Below the pieces are notes generated by a model that was not told the DNA's origin, did not search any database, and worked only from the letters and a program-made list of their open reading frames with translations. This document shows positions 14,443 to 21,923 of a stretch of DNA of 34,700 bases, in pieces. Source of the DNA: Streptomyces sp. Isolate_45 (lineage in GTDB: Bacteria; Actinomycetota; Actinomycetes; Streptomycetales; Streptomycetaceae). A program made the translations under genes and the position numbers. The stretch is from NCBI RefSeq assembly GCF_024721315.2, contig NZ_JANFAK020000091.1:1-34700 (forward strand). Reading direction: 5' to 3'. Position 1 is the first letter of the stretch; each line of letters opens with the position of its first letter.

Positions 14443-15402
14443 ATGCAGACCCACACGGACACCCAGCACACCGACGGGCAAGGCCCGCTCACCGGCCGGA
14501 TCGCGCTCGTCGCCGGAGCCACCCGCGGAGCGGGACGCGCGCTCGCCGTCGAACTCGGCCGCGCGGGCGCCACCGTCTACGTCACCGGCCGCACCACCCG
14601 CGAGCGCGTCAGCGAGGTCGGCCGGAACACGGAGACCATCGAGGAGACCGCGGAACTCGTCACGGCGGCCGGCGGCACCGGCATCGCCGTCCCCACCGAC
14701 CACCTCGACGAGGACCGGGTGCGAGCCCTCGTCGAGCGGATCGACCGCGAACAGGGCCGGCTCGACATCCTCGTCAACGACCTCTGGGGCGGCGAACACC
14801 TCCTCTCCGGTTCGGTCTTCGGCAAGAAGAGCTGGGAGACGCCGCTCGCCGACGGCCTGCGGATCCTCGAACTCGGCGTGCGTTCGCACGTGATCACCGC
14901 GGCGCTCGCCCTCCCCCTCCTGGTCCGCTCGGACGCGCCGCTGCACGTGGAGGTCACCGACGGCACCGCGGTCTCCAACCGCCGCTACCGCGAGAACCTC
15001 TACTACGACCTCGCCAAGAACGCCCCGATCCGGATCGCCTTCGGGCTGGGTGAGGAACTCGCGGAGTACGGGGGCACGGCGGTGGCCGTCACTCCGGGCT
15101 TCCTGCGCTCGGAACAGATGCTCGATCACTTCGGCGTGACCGAGGAGAACTGGCGCGACGCCATCGCCCAGGAGCCCTCCTTCGGCATCGCCGAATCACC
15201 GCACTACCTCGCCCGCGCCGTGGCCGCGCTCGCCGGAGATCCGGACCGCTCCGCGCGCTGGAACGGCAAGTCCACGTCCAGCGGGGAGCTCGCCAAAACC
15301 TACGACGTGTGCGACGTGGACGGCAGCCGACCGGACGCCTGGGCGTACTTCGAGGACGTGGAGTACGGCGGCGGGGACGGCTCGCCCGACGACTACCGCT
15401 GA
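14443..15402 (+). CDS. Atypical short-chain dehydrogenase/reductase
   Basis: A 319-residue SDR. The glycine motif reads AGATRGAG (residues 25-32), the usual NNAG is replaced by NDLWGG (112-117), and the catalytic pair Tyr188/Lys192 is present in YDLAK. The altered second motif and an inserted segment near 120-135 place it away from classical SDRs and nearer DHRS1-like enzymes; the substrate is unknown. The ATG at 14443 begins the conserved protein, 18 bases after the dyad. The last 10 bases overlap the end of the convergent WYL gene, an SDR-regulator pairing common in Streptomyces. Confidence 0.88.
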   Translation: MQTHTDTQHTDGQGPLTGRIALVAGATRGAGRALAVELGRAGATVYVTGRTTRERVSEVGRNTETIEETAELVTAAGGTGIAVPTDHLDEDRVRALVERIDREQGRLDILVNDLWGGEHLLSGSVFGKKSWETPLADGLRILELGVRSHVITAALALPLLVRSDAPLHVEVTDGTAVSNRRYRENLYYDLAKNAPIRIAFGLGEELAEYGGTAVAVTPGFLRSEQMLDHFGVTEENWRDAIAQEPSFGIAESPHYLARAVAALAGDPDRSARWNGKSTSSGELAKTYDVCDVDGSRPDAWAYFEDVEYGGGDGSPDDYR

Positions 15403-16439
15403 TCCTGCGGCCCCGCGCCGTACAGGGCGGCGAGGGCCCGCGCGTGCTCGCGGAAGCGGGCCCGCAGGCCCTCCGGGGCCAGCACCTCCGCGTCGGCGCC
15501 CAGTTCGGTCAGCGTGGCGAACGCGACGTCCTCGGACTCGACCGGCAGGTCGAGCGTGACGCGCCCGGCCGGATCGGGCGCGCCCGCGGCGGCCAGCGCC
15601 TCGCCGATGCCCGCCGGGTCCGCCACGGCCGGCAGCCGGCGCAGACCGTGTTCGGTCAGGCGCAGGGTGACGGTCGTGCGCAGCAGTGCCCGGGCGAACC
15701 CGGCCGAGTGGGCCAGCCAGTGCGCGGCGAGGTCGAACGACGGGTCGCGGACGAAGGGCGCGCCGGGTTCGTCGCCGGCGGCGCGGGGGGCGTCGGCGAG
15801 CGCCGTGACGCGGTCGACGCGGTAGGTGCGCCACGCTTCGGCGACCGTGTCCCGCGCCGGGACGCGACCCACGACGTACCAGACCCCCGCCTTCAGGACG
15901 AGTCCGTACGGCTCCAGCAGGCGCGTCACCGTACGGGGCGGCGCGCCGTCCCGGCCCGGCCGCGCGTAGGCCAACTCGACGGTGCGGTCGGACCACACGG
16001 CGCGGGCCAGCTCCGGCAGCAGATCCGGTGCGGACGGCTCCCGGAACCAGGCCGGCGCGTCGAGGTGGAAGCGGCGTGTCGAGGCCTCGGCCGCCGCGCG
16101 CAGGGACGGCAGCATGGTGGCCGACAGCTTCAGCCGCGCCGTGTCCGCGGCGTCCGACAGGCCGAGATCGCGCAGGGCCGTGGGCAGGCCGGAGAGGTAG
16201 AGCGTCTCCGCCTCGGTGGGATGGAGGGTCGTGAGCCGGGTCCGGTGGCCCGGCGCCAGGTGGTAGCCGCCCGACCGGCCGCGCTCGGACCGGATGGGCA
16301 CACCCGCCTCCTGCAGGGCCTGCGCGTCGCGGATCACGGTGCGTTCGGATACCTCCAGCTCCCGGGCGAGGGCGGCGGCGGTCAGGCCGGGGCTCGACTG
16401 GACCAGGAGGGCCATGCGGATGAGGCGGGCGGCGCGCAT
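15393..16439 (-). CDS. WYL-domain transcriptional regulator (YafY-like)
   Basis: A 348-residue regulator. The N-terminal winged HTH (about residues 1-60; LARELEVSERTVIRDAQALQEAG) is followed by the recognition segment RSERGRSGGYHL, a WYL ligand-binding domain (about 135-215, LLEPYGLVLKAGVWYVVGR) and a C-terminal WCX-like region. WYL domains bind nucleotides or other small ligands in several bacterial regulators. The frame is open much further upstream; ATG at 16439 starts the HTH. It overlaps the SDR by 10 bases tail to tail and may control that promoter and its own. Confidence 0.92.
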   Translation of the reverse strand: MRAARLIRMALLVQSSPGLTAAALARELEVSERTVIRDAQALQEAGVPIRSERGRSGGYHLAPGHRTRLTTLHPTEAETLYLSGLPTALRDLGLSDAADTARLKLSATMLPSLRAAAEASTRRFHLDAPAWFREPSAPDLLPELARAVWSDRTVELAYARPGRDGAPPRTVTRLLEPYGLVLKAGVWYVVGRVPARDTVAEAWRTYRVDRVTALADAPRAAGDEPGAPFVRDPSFDLAAHWLAHSAGFARALLRTTVTLRLTEHGLRRLPAVADPAGIGEALAAAGAPDPAGRVTLDLPVESEDVAFATLTELGADAEVLAPEGLRARFREHARALAALYGAGPQDQR

Positions 16440-16449
16440 GCCCCCATGA

Positions 16450-16462
16450 TCCTGGACCAGGA
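16450..16462. promoter_or_regulatory. Small dyad before the WYL gene, repeated in its 5' end
   Basis: TCCTGG-A-CCAGGA lies 11 bases upstream of the WYL start. The related sequence CTGGACCAGGAGG recurs inside the first codons at 16398-16410. A dyad in the leader with a second copy downstream would suit autoregulation, but both are short and GC-rich. Confidence 0.3.
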
Positions 16463-16620
16463 GGCCCCGCGGCACGCCCCGGGGCCGTCGTGTGGGCGGG
16501 CGGCGGACATCGACGGCGTGACCGGCCGCGGGCGGACGGGTGCGCGGCGCGGCGCATGTGTCGGGCGGTCGGGGGCAAACGGGCGGCAGTGACGGTTGGT
16601 TGTTGAGGGAGGTGGCGGCG

Positions 16621-16806
16621 GTGCGCCGTACGAAGGTGTTGGAGTCCTTTCCCGCCGGTGATCCGTACGGCAGTTGGCCGGCGGAGGAGTACGCGGCCCG
16701 CTGCCGCTCGCGGGGCGAACGGGCGAGCGTCGTGATGGACCTGGAGCGGGACGCCTTCCTCGTCGTCGCCCCCGACATGGACGCGGCGGAGGCGGCGACC
16801 GCGTAG
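16621..16806 (+). CDS. Small hypothetical protein (61 aa)
   Basis: A 61-residue protein with no family I can name. It begins VRRTKVLESFPAGDPYGSWP, has a central basic helix-like part (EEYAARCRSRGER) and ends with a hydrophobic strand ASVVMDLERDAFLVVAP. The GTG at 16621 follows GGGAGGTGG at good spacing. It is the only clear + gene between the divergent WYL gene and the convergent TetR gene. Codon use matches its neighbours, so I think it is real, but nothing points to a role. Confidence 0.55.
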   Translation: MRRTKVLESFPAGDPYGSWPAEEYAARCRSRGERASVVMDLERDAFLVVAPDMDAAEAATA

Positions 16807-16855
16807 CGGGCGGGCCCGCGCCGGTCGCCCGGGGCGCGGGCGCGCCCCGCACCGG

Positions 16856-17479
16856 TCATTCCGCCCAGTGCGCGCGCCCCCGGTGGATCAGACGGAGCTG
16901 GCTGCGGGCCGTGGCGGTGACGGCCGCCCAGTCCTCGCCGCGCAGCGAGGCGGCCAGGCACGCCGAGGCCGTCATGAACATGTGGTCCACGAGGAGCCGG
17001 GACAGCATGGTCAGGTCCTCGGGGCTCCACCCCGAACTGATCGGGTCCGCCGCGAGCGCCGATCCGATCTCGCCCGCGAAGGCGTCCAGTTGCCCGGCGA
17101 TCGACTCCCGTACCGCCGCGACCCCACCGTGCCGCTCGCGGACGAGGAAACGTACGTGCGCCGGCCGGCTGCGGACCAGCTCCGCGACGAGGCGCACCGC
17201 CGCATCGCCGCGTCGGTCCGCGTCACCGGTGGAGGCGAGGATGTCGCGCACCGTCTCGTGCAGGCTGGCCAGCGCCTCCTCGACGAGTGCGATCCCGAGT
17301 TCGTCCATGTCCCGGAAGTGGCGGTAGAAGGCGGTGGGGGTGACGCCCGCGGCCCTCGTCACCTCCCTGAGCCCGAGGCCGCTGAGGTTCTGCTCCTCCA
17401 ACTGCGACAACGCCGCGTCGAGGAGGGCGCGTCGGGTACGGCGGCGCCGGGCCTCGCGGACACCGGTGTTCTGGCTCAT
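16856..17479 (-). CDS. TetR-family regulator, FabR/DesT-like
   Basis: A 207-residue TetR protein unusually like E. coli FabR and Pseudomonas DesT, which sense acyl-CoA/ACP and control unsaturated fatty-acid genes. Shared blocks are TRRALLDAALSQLEEQ (about 15-30), LREVTRAAGVTPTAFYRHFRDMDELG (about 37-62) and RFLVRERHGG (about 110-119). The frame extends upstream across the operator; ATG at 17479 starts the family region, though no ribosome site is visible there. It is divergent from two small membrane proteins, with a FabR/DesT-like dyad in between. Regulation of membrane lipid functions is inferred from family and neighbours. Confidence 0.88.
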   Translation of the reverse strand: MSQNTGVREARRRRTRRALLDAALSQLEEQNLSGLGLREVTRAAGVTPTAFYRHFRDMDELGIALVEEALASLHETVRDILASTGDADRRGDAAVRLVAELVRSRPAHVRFLVRERHGGVAAVRESIAGQLDAFAGEIGSALAADPISSGWSPEDLTMLSRLLVDHMFMTASACLAASLRGEDWAAVTATARSQLRLIHRGRAHWAE

Positions 17480-17515
17480 GGCGGCAGTCAACCGCGTCAC
17501 AGTCGCCGGCCGCCA

Positions 17516-17540
17516 GCATGAGTCGTACTGAACTGGGTAG
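17516..17540 (+). promoter_or_regulatory. SigB-type promoter candidate
   Basis: GCAT (17516-17519), exactly 15 bases, then GGGTAG (17535-17540) fit the Streptomyces SigB-type consensus GNNT-N14-16-GGGTAY except for the last base. Transcription would start near 17547, about 33 bases before the GTG at 17580 and inside the adjacent dyad. The same GNNT-N15-GGGTAG pattern precedes the envelope operon at 31.8 kb. Confidence 0.5.
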
Positions 17541-17542
17541 TC

Positions 17543-17560
17543 AGTGAACAACTGTTACCT
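17543..17560. promoter_or_regulatory. FabR/DesT-like operator
   Basis: The imperfect dyad AGTGAACAACTGTTACCT lies between the TetR gene and the small membrane-protein operon. Six of eight arm positions are symmetrical. As I remember the DesT site, it shares AGTGAAC and TGTT in the same register. It covers the expected start of the rightward transcript and a possible leftward -35 (TTGTTC), so one bound regulator could control both directions. Confidence 0.55.
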
Positions 17561-17579
17561 GAAAGTAGGAGGAACTCTC

Positions 17580-17765
17580 GTGCTCTTCCTCGTAGCCGCA
17601 CTGCTCGTCATGGGTGTCGCCCTGGGAACCGTGGCCCACGTGCCGGTGCCGGTCAGCCTGGCCGTCGGCCTCGCGATCGCCGCCTGGCTCGCCCTCTTCG
17701 CCGCACGTGAACGCCTGTCGGGCCGCCGAACCGGCCGCCCCGACCACCATCGGGGAGGCCTGTGA
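17580..17765 (+). CDS. Small two-helix membrane protein (61 aa)
   Basis: A 61-residue protein that is almost entirely two membrane helices, LFLVAALLVMGVALGTVAHV (about 2-21) and VSLAVGLAIAAWLALFAA (about 25-42), followed by a basic C-terminal tail that should face the cytoplasm. The GTG at 17580 is seven bases after AGGAGG; an in-frame GTG at 17544 overlaps the operator and is unlikely. Its stop overlaps the next ATG by one base, so the two are co-translated. Role unknown; the FabR-like regulator and SigB-type promoter suggest a membrane-stress function (inference). Confidence 0.72.
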   Translation: MLFLVAALLVMGVALGTVAHVPVPVSLAVGLAIAAWLALFAARERLSGRRTGRPDHHRGGL

Positions 17766-18070
17766 TGGGCACGGACACGCGAACCGCCGTCGAGGCCCCG
17801 GCCGGTGGCCGTACCCGGGGCCGTATCCGGGGCCGAGCCCGTGACGCCGACGCGATGGCCGTCACCGCGTTCGTGCTCGGCCTGGCCGGGCTCCTGGTCA
17901 TGAACCTGATTCTCGGCCCGACCGCCGTCGTCCTCGGCTCCCTCGCCCTGTGGCGGAACACCGCCAGGCCCGGCCGCGCCCGCCTCGGCATCGCCCTCGG
18001 CGTGGCCGACCTCGTGATCCTGGCCTGTCTCGTCACCGCCGACGGCACGTGGTCCTGGAGCCTGAACTGA
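17765..18070 (+). CDS. DUF4190-like small membrane protein
   Basis: A 101-residue protein. After a disordered Arg/Gly-rich N-terminus of about 30 residues (GGRTRGRIRGRARD) come two hydrophobic helices, MAVTAFVLGLAGLLVMNLIL and LGIALGVADLVILACLV, joined by a turn with GSLALWRNTA. This is the pattern of DUF4190 proteins, common and uncharacterised in actinomycetes. GGGGAGG sits six bases before the ATG at 17765; a GTG three bases earlier is less well spaced. It shares one base with the preceding stop and forms a two-gene operon. Confidence 0.75.
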   Translation: MGTDTRTAVEAPAGGRTRGRIRGRARDADAMAVTAFVLGLAGLLVMNLILGPTAVVLGSLALWRNTARPGRARLGIALGVADLVILACLVTADGTWSWSLN

Positions 18071-18092
18071 CCCGTCGAGCCGCACGCGTGCC

Positions 18093-18716
18093 TCAGTCGC
18101 CGTTCCTGAGCCGGTCTCGCTGGACCTGACGCGCGAGCGCGCGGCGCACCGAGGCCGCTCCGGGGGAGGCGGCTCCCGAGGGCACGTCGAGGCCGCGAGC
18201 GATCTCGTCGTACGCGGCCCGGTGCGGGCCGGTGGACTCCTGCCCGTGGAGCGCCAGGTCCTCTTCGAGCAGGCGTCGCAGTTCGTCCACGCCCTGGGGC
18301 GTGAAACGCTTCCTGCCCCGGGCGATGGCGTTGACGTGGCGCGTGCAGCGAGCCCCTTCGAAAACCTCCGAGATCTCCTCGGCCAGGCCCCACAGGCGCC
18401 CCTCCAGCCACGGGGCGTCGCCTTGGTCGAGGTCGAGCCCCATCGCGGGCCCCGGCTCGCCCGTCGCGTACTTCGTCACCTGCTTGGACACGGCGGGCTG
18501 ACTCATGTCCGTGAGGCGGGCGATCTTGTCCTGGGTCCAACCGAGACCGACGAACAGTTTGATCATCTCGGAGCGCAGCTTCCGCATCTCCTCGCCGGCG
18601 CGGATGACCTCGTTCATCTCGGTGAGCATCCGCTCGGCCTGCTGCTCGGTCAGGGCCTCGGGTCGCGGACGCGCCGGAGGACGTGGGCTCGGGTGCGGGT
18701 GTGATTCGCCTTCCAT
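18093..18716 (-). CDS. Helix-turn-helix DNA-binding protein
   Basis: A 207-residue protein with a Pro-rich N-terminus, a long charged helix (about 23-52) and a helix-turn-helix at about 58-80 (LGWTQDKIARLTDMSQPAVSKQV) of the sigma-region-4/antitoxin type. The remaining Glu/Arg-rich C-terminus is not recognised. There is no ribosome site before ATG 18716. Instead TATAAC lies six bases upstream, which would place the transcript start at the ATG, so the mRNA is probably leaderless. It is divergent from a hydrolase across a 28-bp palindrome, which is its likely operator. Confidence 0.82.
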   Translation of the reverse strand: MEGESHPHPSPRPPARPRPEALTEQQAERMLTEMNEVIRAGEEMRKLRSEMIKLFVGLGWTQDKIARLTDMSQPAVSKQVTKYATGEPGPAMGLDLDQGDAPWLEGRLWGLAEEISEVFEGARCTRHVNAIARGRKRFTPQGVDELRRLLEEDLALHGQESTGPHRAAYDEIARGLDVPSGAASPGAASVRRALARQVQRDRLRNGD

Positions 18717-18722
18717 GGATCG

Positions 18723-18752
18723 GTTATACACCCGTGCGGCCCTGCCTCATAA
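18723..18752 (-). promoter_or_regulatory. Leaderless promoter candidate for the HTH gene
   Basis: On the minus strand TTATGA, 18 bases, then TATAAC (18728-18723) lie directly before ATG 18716, with only six bases between the -10 box and the start codon. The -35 box overlaps the edge of the 28-bp palindrome, so a bound repressor would block it. Confidence 0.45.
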
Positions 18753-18775
18753 CCAGGTTGTACAACCTGGTTATG
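18748..18775. promoter_or_regulatory. Perfect 28-bp palindrome (operator)
   Basis: The left half CATAACCAGGTTGT (18748-18761) is the exact reverse complement of the right half ACAACCTGGTTATG, with no spacer and no mismatch. A shorter related site, GGTTATACA, occurs at 18722-18730. It sits between divergent HTH and hydrolase genes and overlaps plausible -35 boxes on both sides (rightward TTGTAC, 17 bases, CAGGAT). It is the strongest dyad in the window. Confidence 0.8.
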
Positions 18776-18794
18776 GCCGGCAGGATCCAGCGCC

Positions 18795-19625
18795 ATGCCC
18801 ACCTTCACCGCGCCCGACGGAACCCGCCTCGCCTACCGCACGCACGGCGACGGGGAACCCGTCGTCTGTCTCCCGGGAGGTCCCGCGGACTCCCGCTACC
18901 TGGGCGACCTCGGCGGCCTGTCCGCCCACCACCGACTGATCGTCCCGGACCTCCGCGGCACCGGCCGGTCCGGGATCCCCGACGACACCTCCTCCTACCG
19001 CTGCGACCGCCTGGTCGACGACGTGGAGGCCCTGCGCGAACACCTGGGCCTGCCCCGGACGGATCTGCTCGGCCACTCCGCCGGCGCGAACCTCGCCGTC
19101 CAGTACGCGGTCCGGTACCCGATGCGCGTCGACAGGCTCGCCCTGATCACCCCCAGCACCCGGGCGGTCGGCATCCCGATCACCGGGGAGGCGCGGCGAG
19201 ATCTCGCGGGGCGCCGGAGCGACGAGCCGTGGTTCCCCGCCGCGTTCGCCGCGCTGGAGGCGCTCACCCGGGGCGCGGACGCCGACTGGGAAGCCGTCAC
19301 CCCCTTCTTCTACGGCCGCTGGGACGCCGGCGCGCGCGAGCACCACACGACCGCCCGGCCGACCAACGCCCAGGCCGTCGCTCTCTTCGGGGCCGACGGG
19401 GCCTTCGACCCGGAGGCGACCCGTGCGGCCCTCGCCGGATGCGAGGTTCCCGTGCTCCTGCTCGCGGGGGAGCTCGACCTGAACAGCCCGCCTCCGGCGA
19501 TGGCCGAATTCGCGACGCTCTTCCGCGACGCCGCGCTCGTCCAGCAGCCCGGAGCGGGCCACTACCCCTGGGTGGACGACGCCGACCGGTTCGCCGCGAC
19601 CGTCGCGGGATTCCTCGGCCGGTGA
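18795..19625 (+). CDS. Alpha/beta hydrolase (proline iminopeptidase-like)
   Basis: A 276-residue hydrolase with the full catalytic triad: nucleophile Ser in LLGHSAGANLA (about residue 94), acid Asp in AGELDLNSPP (about 226) and His in GAGHYPWVDD (about 256). The oxyanion region is LPGGPADSRY, the arrangement seen in proline iminopeptidases and related esterases; the substrate is unknown. It is divergent from the HTH gene across the 28-bp palindrome, and that HTH protein is its probable regulator. The last 64 bases overlap the end of the convergent GlxA gene, so the two transcripts are complementary there. Confidence 0.9.
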   Translation: MPTFTAPDGTRLAYRTHGDGEPVVCLPGGPADSRYLGDLGGLSAHHRLIVPDLRGTGRSGIPDDTSSYRCDRLVDDVEALREHLGLPRTDLLGHSAGANLAVQYAVRYPMRVDRLALITPSTRAVGIPITGEARRDLAGRRSDEPWFPAAFAALEALTRGADADWEAVTPFFYGRWDAGAREHHTTARPTNAQAVALFGADGAFDPEATRAALAGCEVPVLLLAGELDLNSPPPAMAEFATLFRDAALVQQPGAGHYPWVDDADRFAATVAGFLGR

Positions 19626-20635
19626 CCCGCCGGGAAGGTGGGCACGCCCTGGCGGACCGCCGCGTCAGGGGTCCGGCTCCGCGAGCGGAAGGTGCGCCGG
19701 TAGGCGTCCGGAGGCACGCCGACCGTACGGTTGAAGTGTCGGCGCAGCGTCGTGGCGGTGCCCATGCCGGTGGCCCGCGCCACGGCGTCGACGCTTTCGT
19801 CGGTGGTCTCCAGCAACTCCTGCGCACGGCGGATGCGTTGGGTCAACAGCCACTGCAACGGGGTCGTCCCCGTCGCCACCTTGAAGTGCCGGCCCAGGTT
19901 GCGCGAGCTCATCCGGGCCCTGCGGGCGAGGTCCTCCACGGTCAGCGGACGGTCGAGACGTTCGACCGCCCAGGGGAACAGCTCGGCGAGCGGGTGATCG
20001 TCCTGGGCGGGTACCGGGGCGCTGACGAACTGGGCCTGGCCGCCGGCCCGGTGCGGGGGCACGACGAGACGGCGGGCGACCCGGTTGGCGACCGCCGAAC
20101 CGTGGTCGAGGCGGACCAGGTGCAGGCACAGGTCCATCGCGGCGGCCTTGCCCGCCGAGGTGAGCACCCTGCCGCTGTCCACGTAGAGCACGTCCGGGTC
20201 CACCTCCACCCGGGGGTGACGGGCGGCCAGGGCCTCGGTGTGCGCCCAGTGGGTGGTCGCGCGCCGGCCGTCCAGCAGTCCGGCGGCGGCCAGGACGAAC
20301 GCTCCCGTGCACAGGGACGCCACCCGCGCCCCCGCGTCGTGGGCGGCGCGCACCGCGTCGACCAGGTCGGCCGGCGGGTCCACGTCGACATCGGCCCAGC
20401 CGGGGACGATCACCGTGTCGGCGTGGGCGAGTCGGTCGAGTCCGCGGTCGGGCTCCAGGCGGAACCTGCCGAAGCGCACCGGGCCGGGCCCGCAGACGGT
20501 GACCTCGTACGGAGGGTCGGTCGCGCCGGTGGAGTCGGCGCCGAAGACCTCGTAGGCCACGGAGAGTTCGAAGTGCAGCATTCCGTCGGTCACGGCCAGT
20601 GCGACAGTACCCATGTCCGGAAGTGTACGGGCCAT
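19562..20635 (-). CDS. GlxA/FtrA-type AraC regulator with DJ-1/PfpI domain
   Basis: A 357-residue regulator. The N-terminal class I glutamine-amidotransferase-like domain (about 8-185) has the nucleophile elbow ASLCTGAFVLAAAG and the following TTHW. The C-terminal AraC domain (about 220-315) has two HTH motifs, LTVEDLARRARMSSRNLGRHF and VDAVARATGMGTATTLRRHF. The tail after about 316 is not conserved and overlaps the hydrolase gene. ATG at 20614 would give 350 residues; neither start has a clear ribosome site and both lie next to a strong inverted repeat. GlxA-type proteins act in development or catabolism; the target here is probably the divergent gene at 20717. Confidence 0.9.
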   Translation of the reverse strand: MARTLPDMGTVALAVTDGMLHFELSVAYEVFGADSTGATDPPYEVTVCGPGPVRFGRFRLEPDRGLDRLAHADTVIVPGWADVDVDPPADLVDAVRAAHDAGARVASLCTGAFVLAAAGLLDGRRATTHWAHTEALAARHPRVEVDPDVLYVDSGRVLTSAGKAAAMDLCLHLVRLDHGSAVANRVARRLVVPPHRAGGQAQFVSAPVPAQDDHPLAELFPWAVERLDRPLTVEDLARRARMSSRNLGRHFKVATGTTPLQWLLTQRIRRAQELLETTDESVDAVARATGMGTATTLRRHFNRTVGVPPDAYRRTFRSRSRTPDAAVRQGVPTFPAGHRPRNPATVAANRSASSTQG

Positions 20636-20648
20636 GTCGTTCCGGACA
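20614..20648. promoter_or_regulatory. Inverted repeat at the GlxA-type promoter
   Basis: TGTCCGGAA (20614-20622) and TTCCGGACA (20640-20648) are perfect 9-bp arms separated by 17 bases, so their centres are about two and a half helical turns apart. Half-sites spaced like this suit an AraC-type dimer. The site overlaps the 5' end of the GlxA-like gene and lies about 70 bases before the divergent gene, suggesting autoregulation and control of the neighbour. Confidence 0.65.
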
Positions 20649-20716
20649 CTGGCGACAGCCCTCCACCGAGGAAAGAATGTTGAGGGTTGAACGAGCGAGA
20701 ACGGTAGGAGAACGCG

Positions 20717-21784
20717 ATGGGATCGAGTCACGCGGTAGCGGTGTTCGGCGCCTACGGGCACACCGGGCGCTTCGTGGTGTCGGAGCTGCTGGACCGAGGA
20801 TTCGTCCCGATCCTGACGGGACGTGACGCGGCCAAGCTGCGGGCCCTCCCGGCCGCCACCCGGGGGCTCGAAGTCCGGCCGGCCGCGGTCGACGACCCGG
20901 CCGCGCTCGACCGCGCGCTGGCCGGAGCGGCCGCCGTGATCAACTGCGCCGGCCCCTTCGCCTCGACGGCCGCCCCGGTGATCGAGGCGGCGCTGCGCGC
21001 CGGGATCCCGTACGTGGACGTGGCCGCCGAGATCGAGGCCAACCTCGACACGTTCGCGCACTTCGCGGACCGGGCAACCGCCGCGGGCGCCGTGGTCATC
21101 CCCGCGATGGCCTTCTTCGGCGGCCTCGGCGACCTGCTCGTCACCGCGGCGATGGGCGATTGGACGACGGCCGACGAGGCACACGTCGCGTACGGGCTCA
21201 GCGGTTGGCACCCCACCGCCGGCACCCGCACCGCGGGAACCGTGTCCCGGGAGCGCCGGGACAGCCGACGCGTCGTGTACGGCGACGGACGGTTGCAGTA
21301 CCGCGACGACGCCCCGCCGAGCCTGCGGTGGACCTTCCCCGAACCGCTGGGGGCCCGGTCCGTGATCGGGGAGTTCACCATGGCCGACGTCGTCACCGTA
21401 CCCAGCCACCTCGCCATCCCCGAGGTGCGCACCTACATGACGGTCGAGGCGGCGCGCGACCTGGCTGCTCCGCAAACACCGGCGCCGGCCGCCGTCGACG
21501 AGCACGGGCGGTCCGCGCAGACGTTCCTCGTCGACGCGGTCGTCCGCTCGGCCGGCCGGGAACGACGCGCCGTGGCCACCGGCCAGGACATCTACGCCGT
21601 CACCGCGCCGCTCGCGGTGGAAGCGCTCCACCGCGTCCTCACCGGCCGGACCAGGACGGTCGGCGTCGCCTCCGCCGGCGCGATCTTCGACGCACCCTCC
21701 TTCCTCCGCGCCCTGTCCCCGCACATCACCGTCGAACTGAGCCTGGACGAGAGGGCGGTCGAGGAGGACCCGCGCGAAGGATGA
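20717..21784 (+). CDS. Saccharopine dehydrogenase-like NAD(P)-binding protein
   Basis: A 355-residue protein of the saccharopine dehydrogenase/trans-acting enoyl reductase superfamily. The Rossmann motif AVFGAYGHTGRFVV is at about 8-21, LTGRDAAKLRAL at about 33-44, and VINCAGPFASTAAPVIEAALRAGIPYVDVAAE at about 74-105 is the conserved block of the family. The C-terminal half is less conserved. GTAGGAG precedes the ATG at six bases. The substrate is unknown, and true saccharopine dehydrogenase activity is unlikely. It is divergent from the GlxA-type regulator, which probably controls it. Confidence 0.87.
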   Translation: MGSSHAVAVFGAYGHTGRFVVSELLDRGFVPILTGRDAAKLRALPAATRGLEVRPAAVDDPAALDRALAGAAAVINCAGPFASTAAPVIEAALRAGIPYVDVAAEIEANLDTFAHFADRATAAGAVVIPAMAFFGGLGDLLVTAAMGDWTTADEAHVAYGLSGWHPTAGTRTAGTVSRERRDSRRVVYGDGRLQYRDDAPPSLRWTFPEPLGARSVIGEFTMADVVTVPSHLAIPEVRTYMTVEAARDLAAPQTPAPAAVDEHGRSAQTFLVDAVVRSAGRERRAVATGQDIYAVTAPLAVEALHRVLTGRTRTVGVASAGAIFDAPSFLRALSPHITVELSLDERAVEEDPREG

Positions 21785-21923
21785 CGGGTCTGCGACCGGC
21801 ACGGCGTACTGCCGACCGTTGAGTTGCGTCACCGCCAACCAGCCCGCCCCGATCACCGACTTCCCGTCCGGCGAGGTGCGGGACGCCCCGCGAATCCCGC
21901 TGGTGGCCCGTGCGGGCCCCGGC

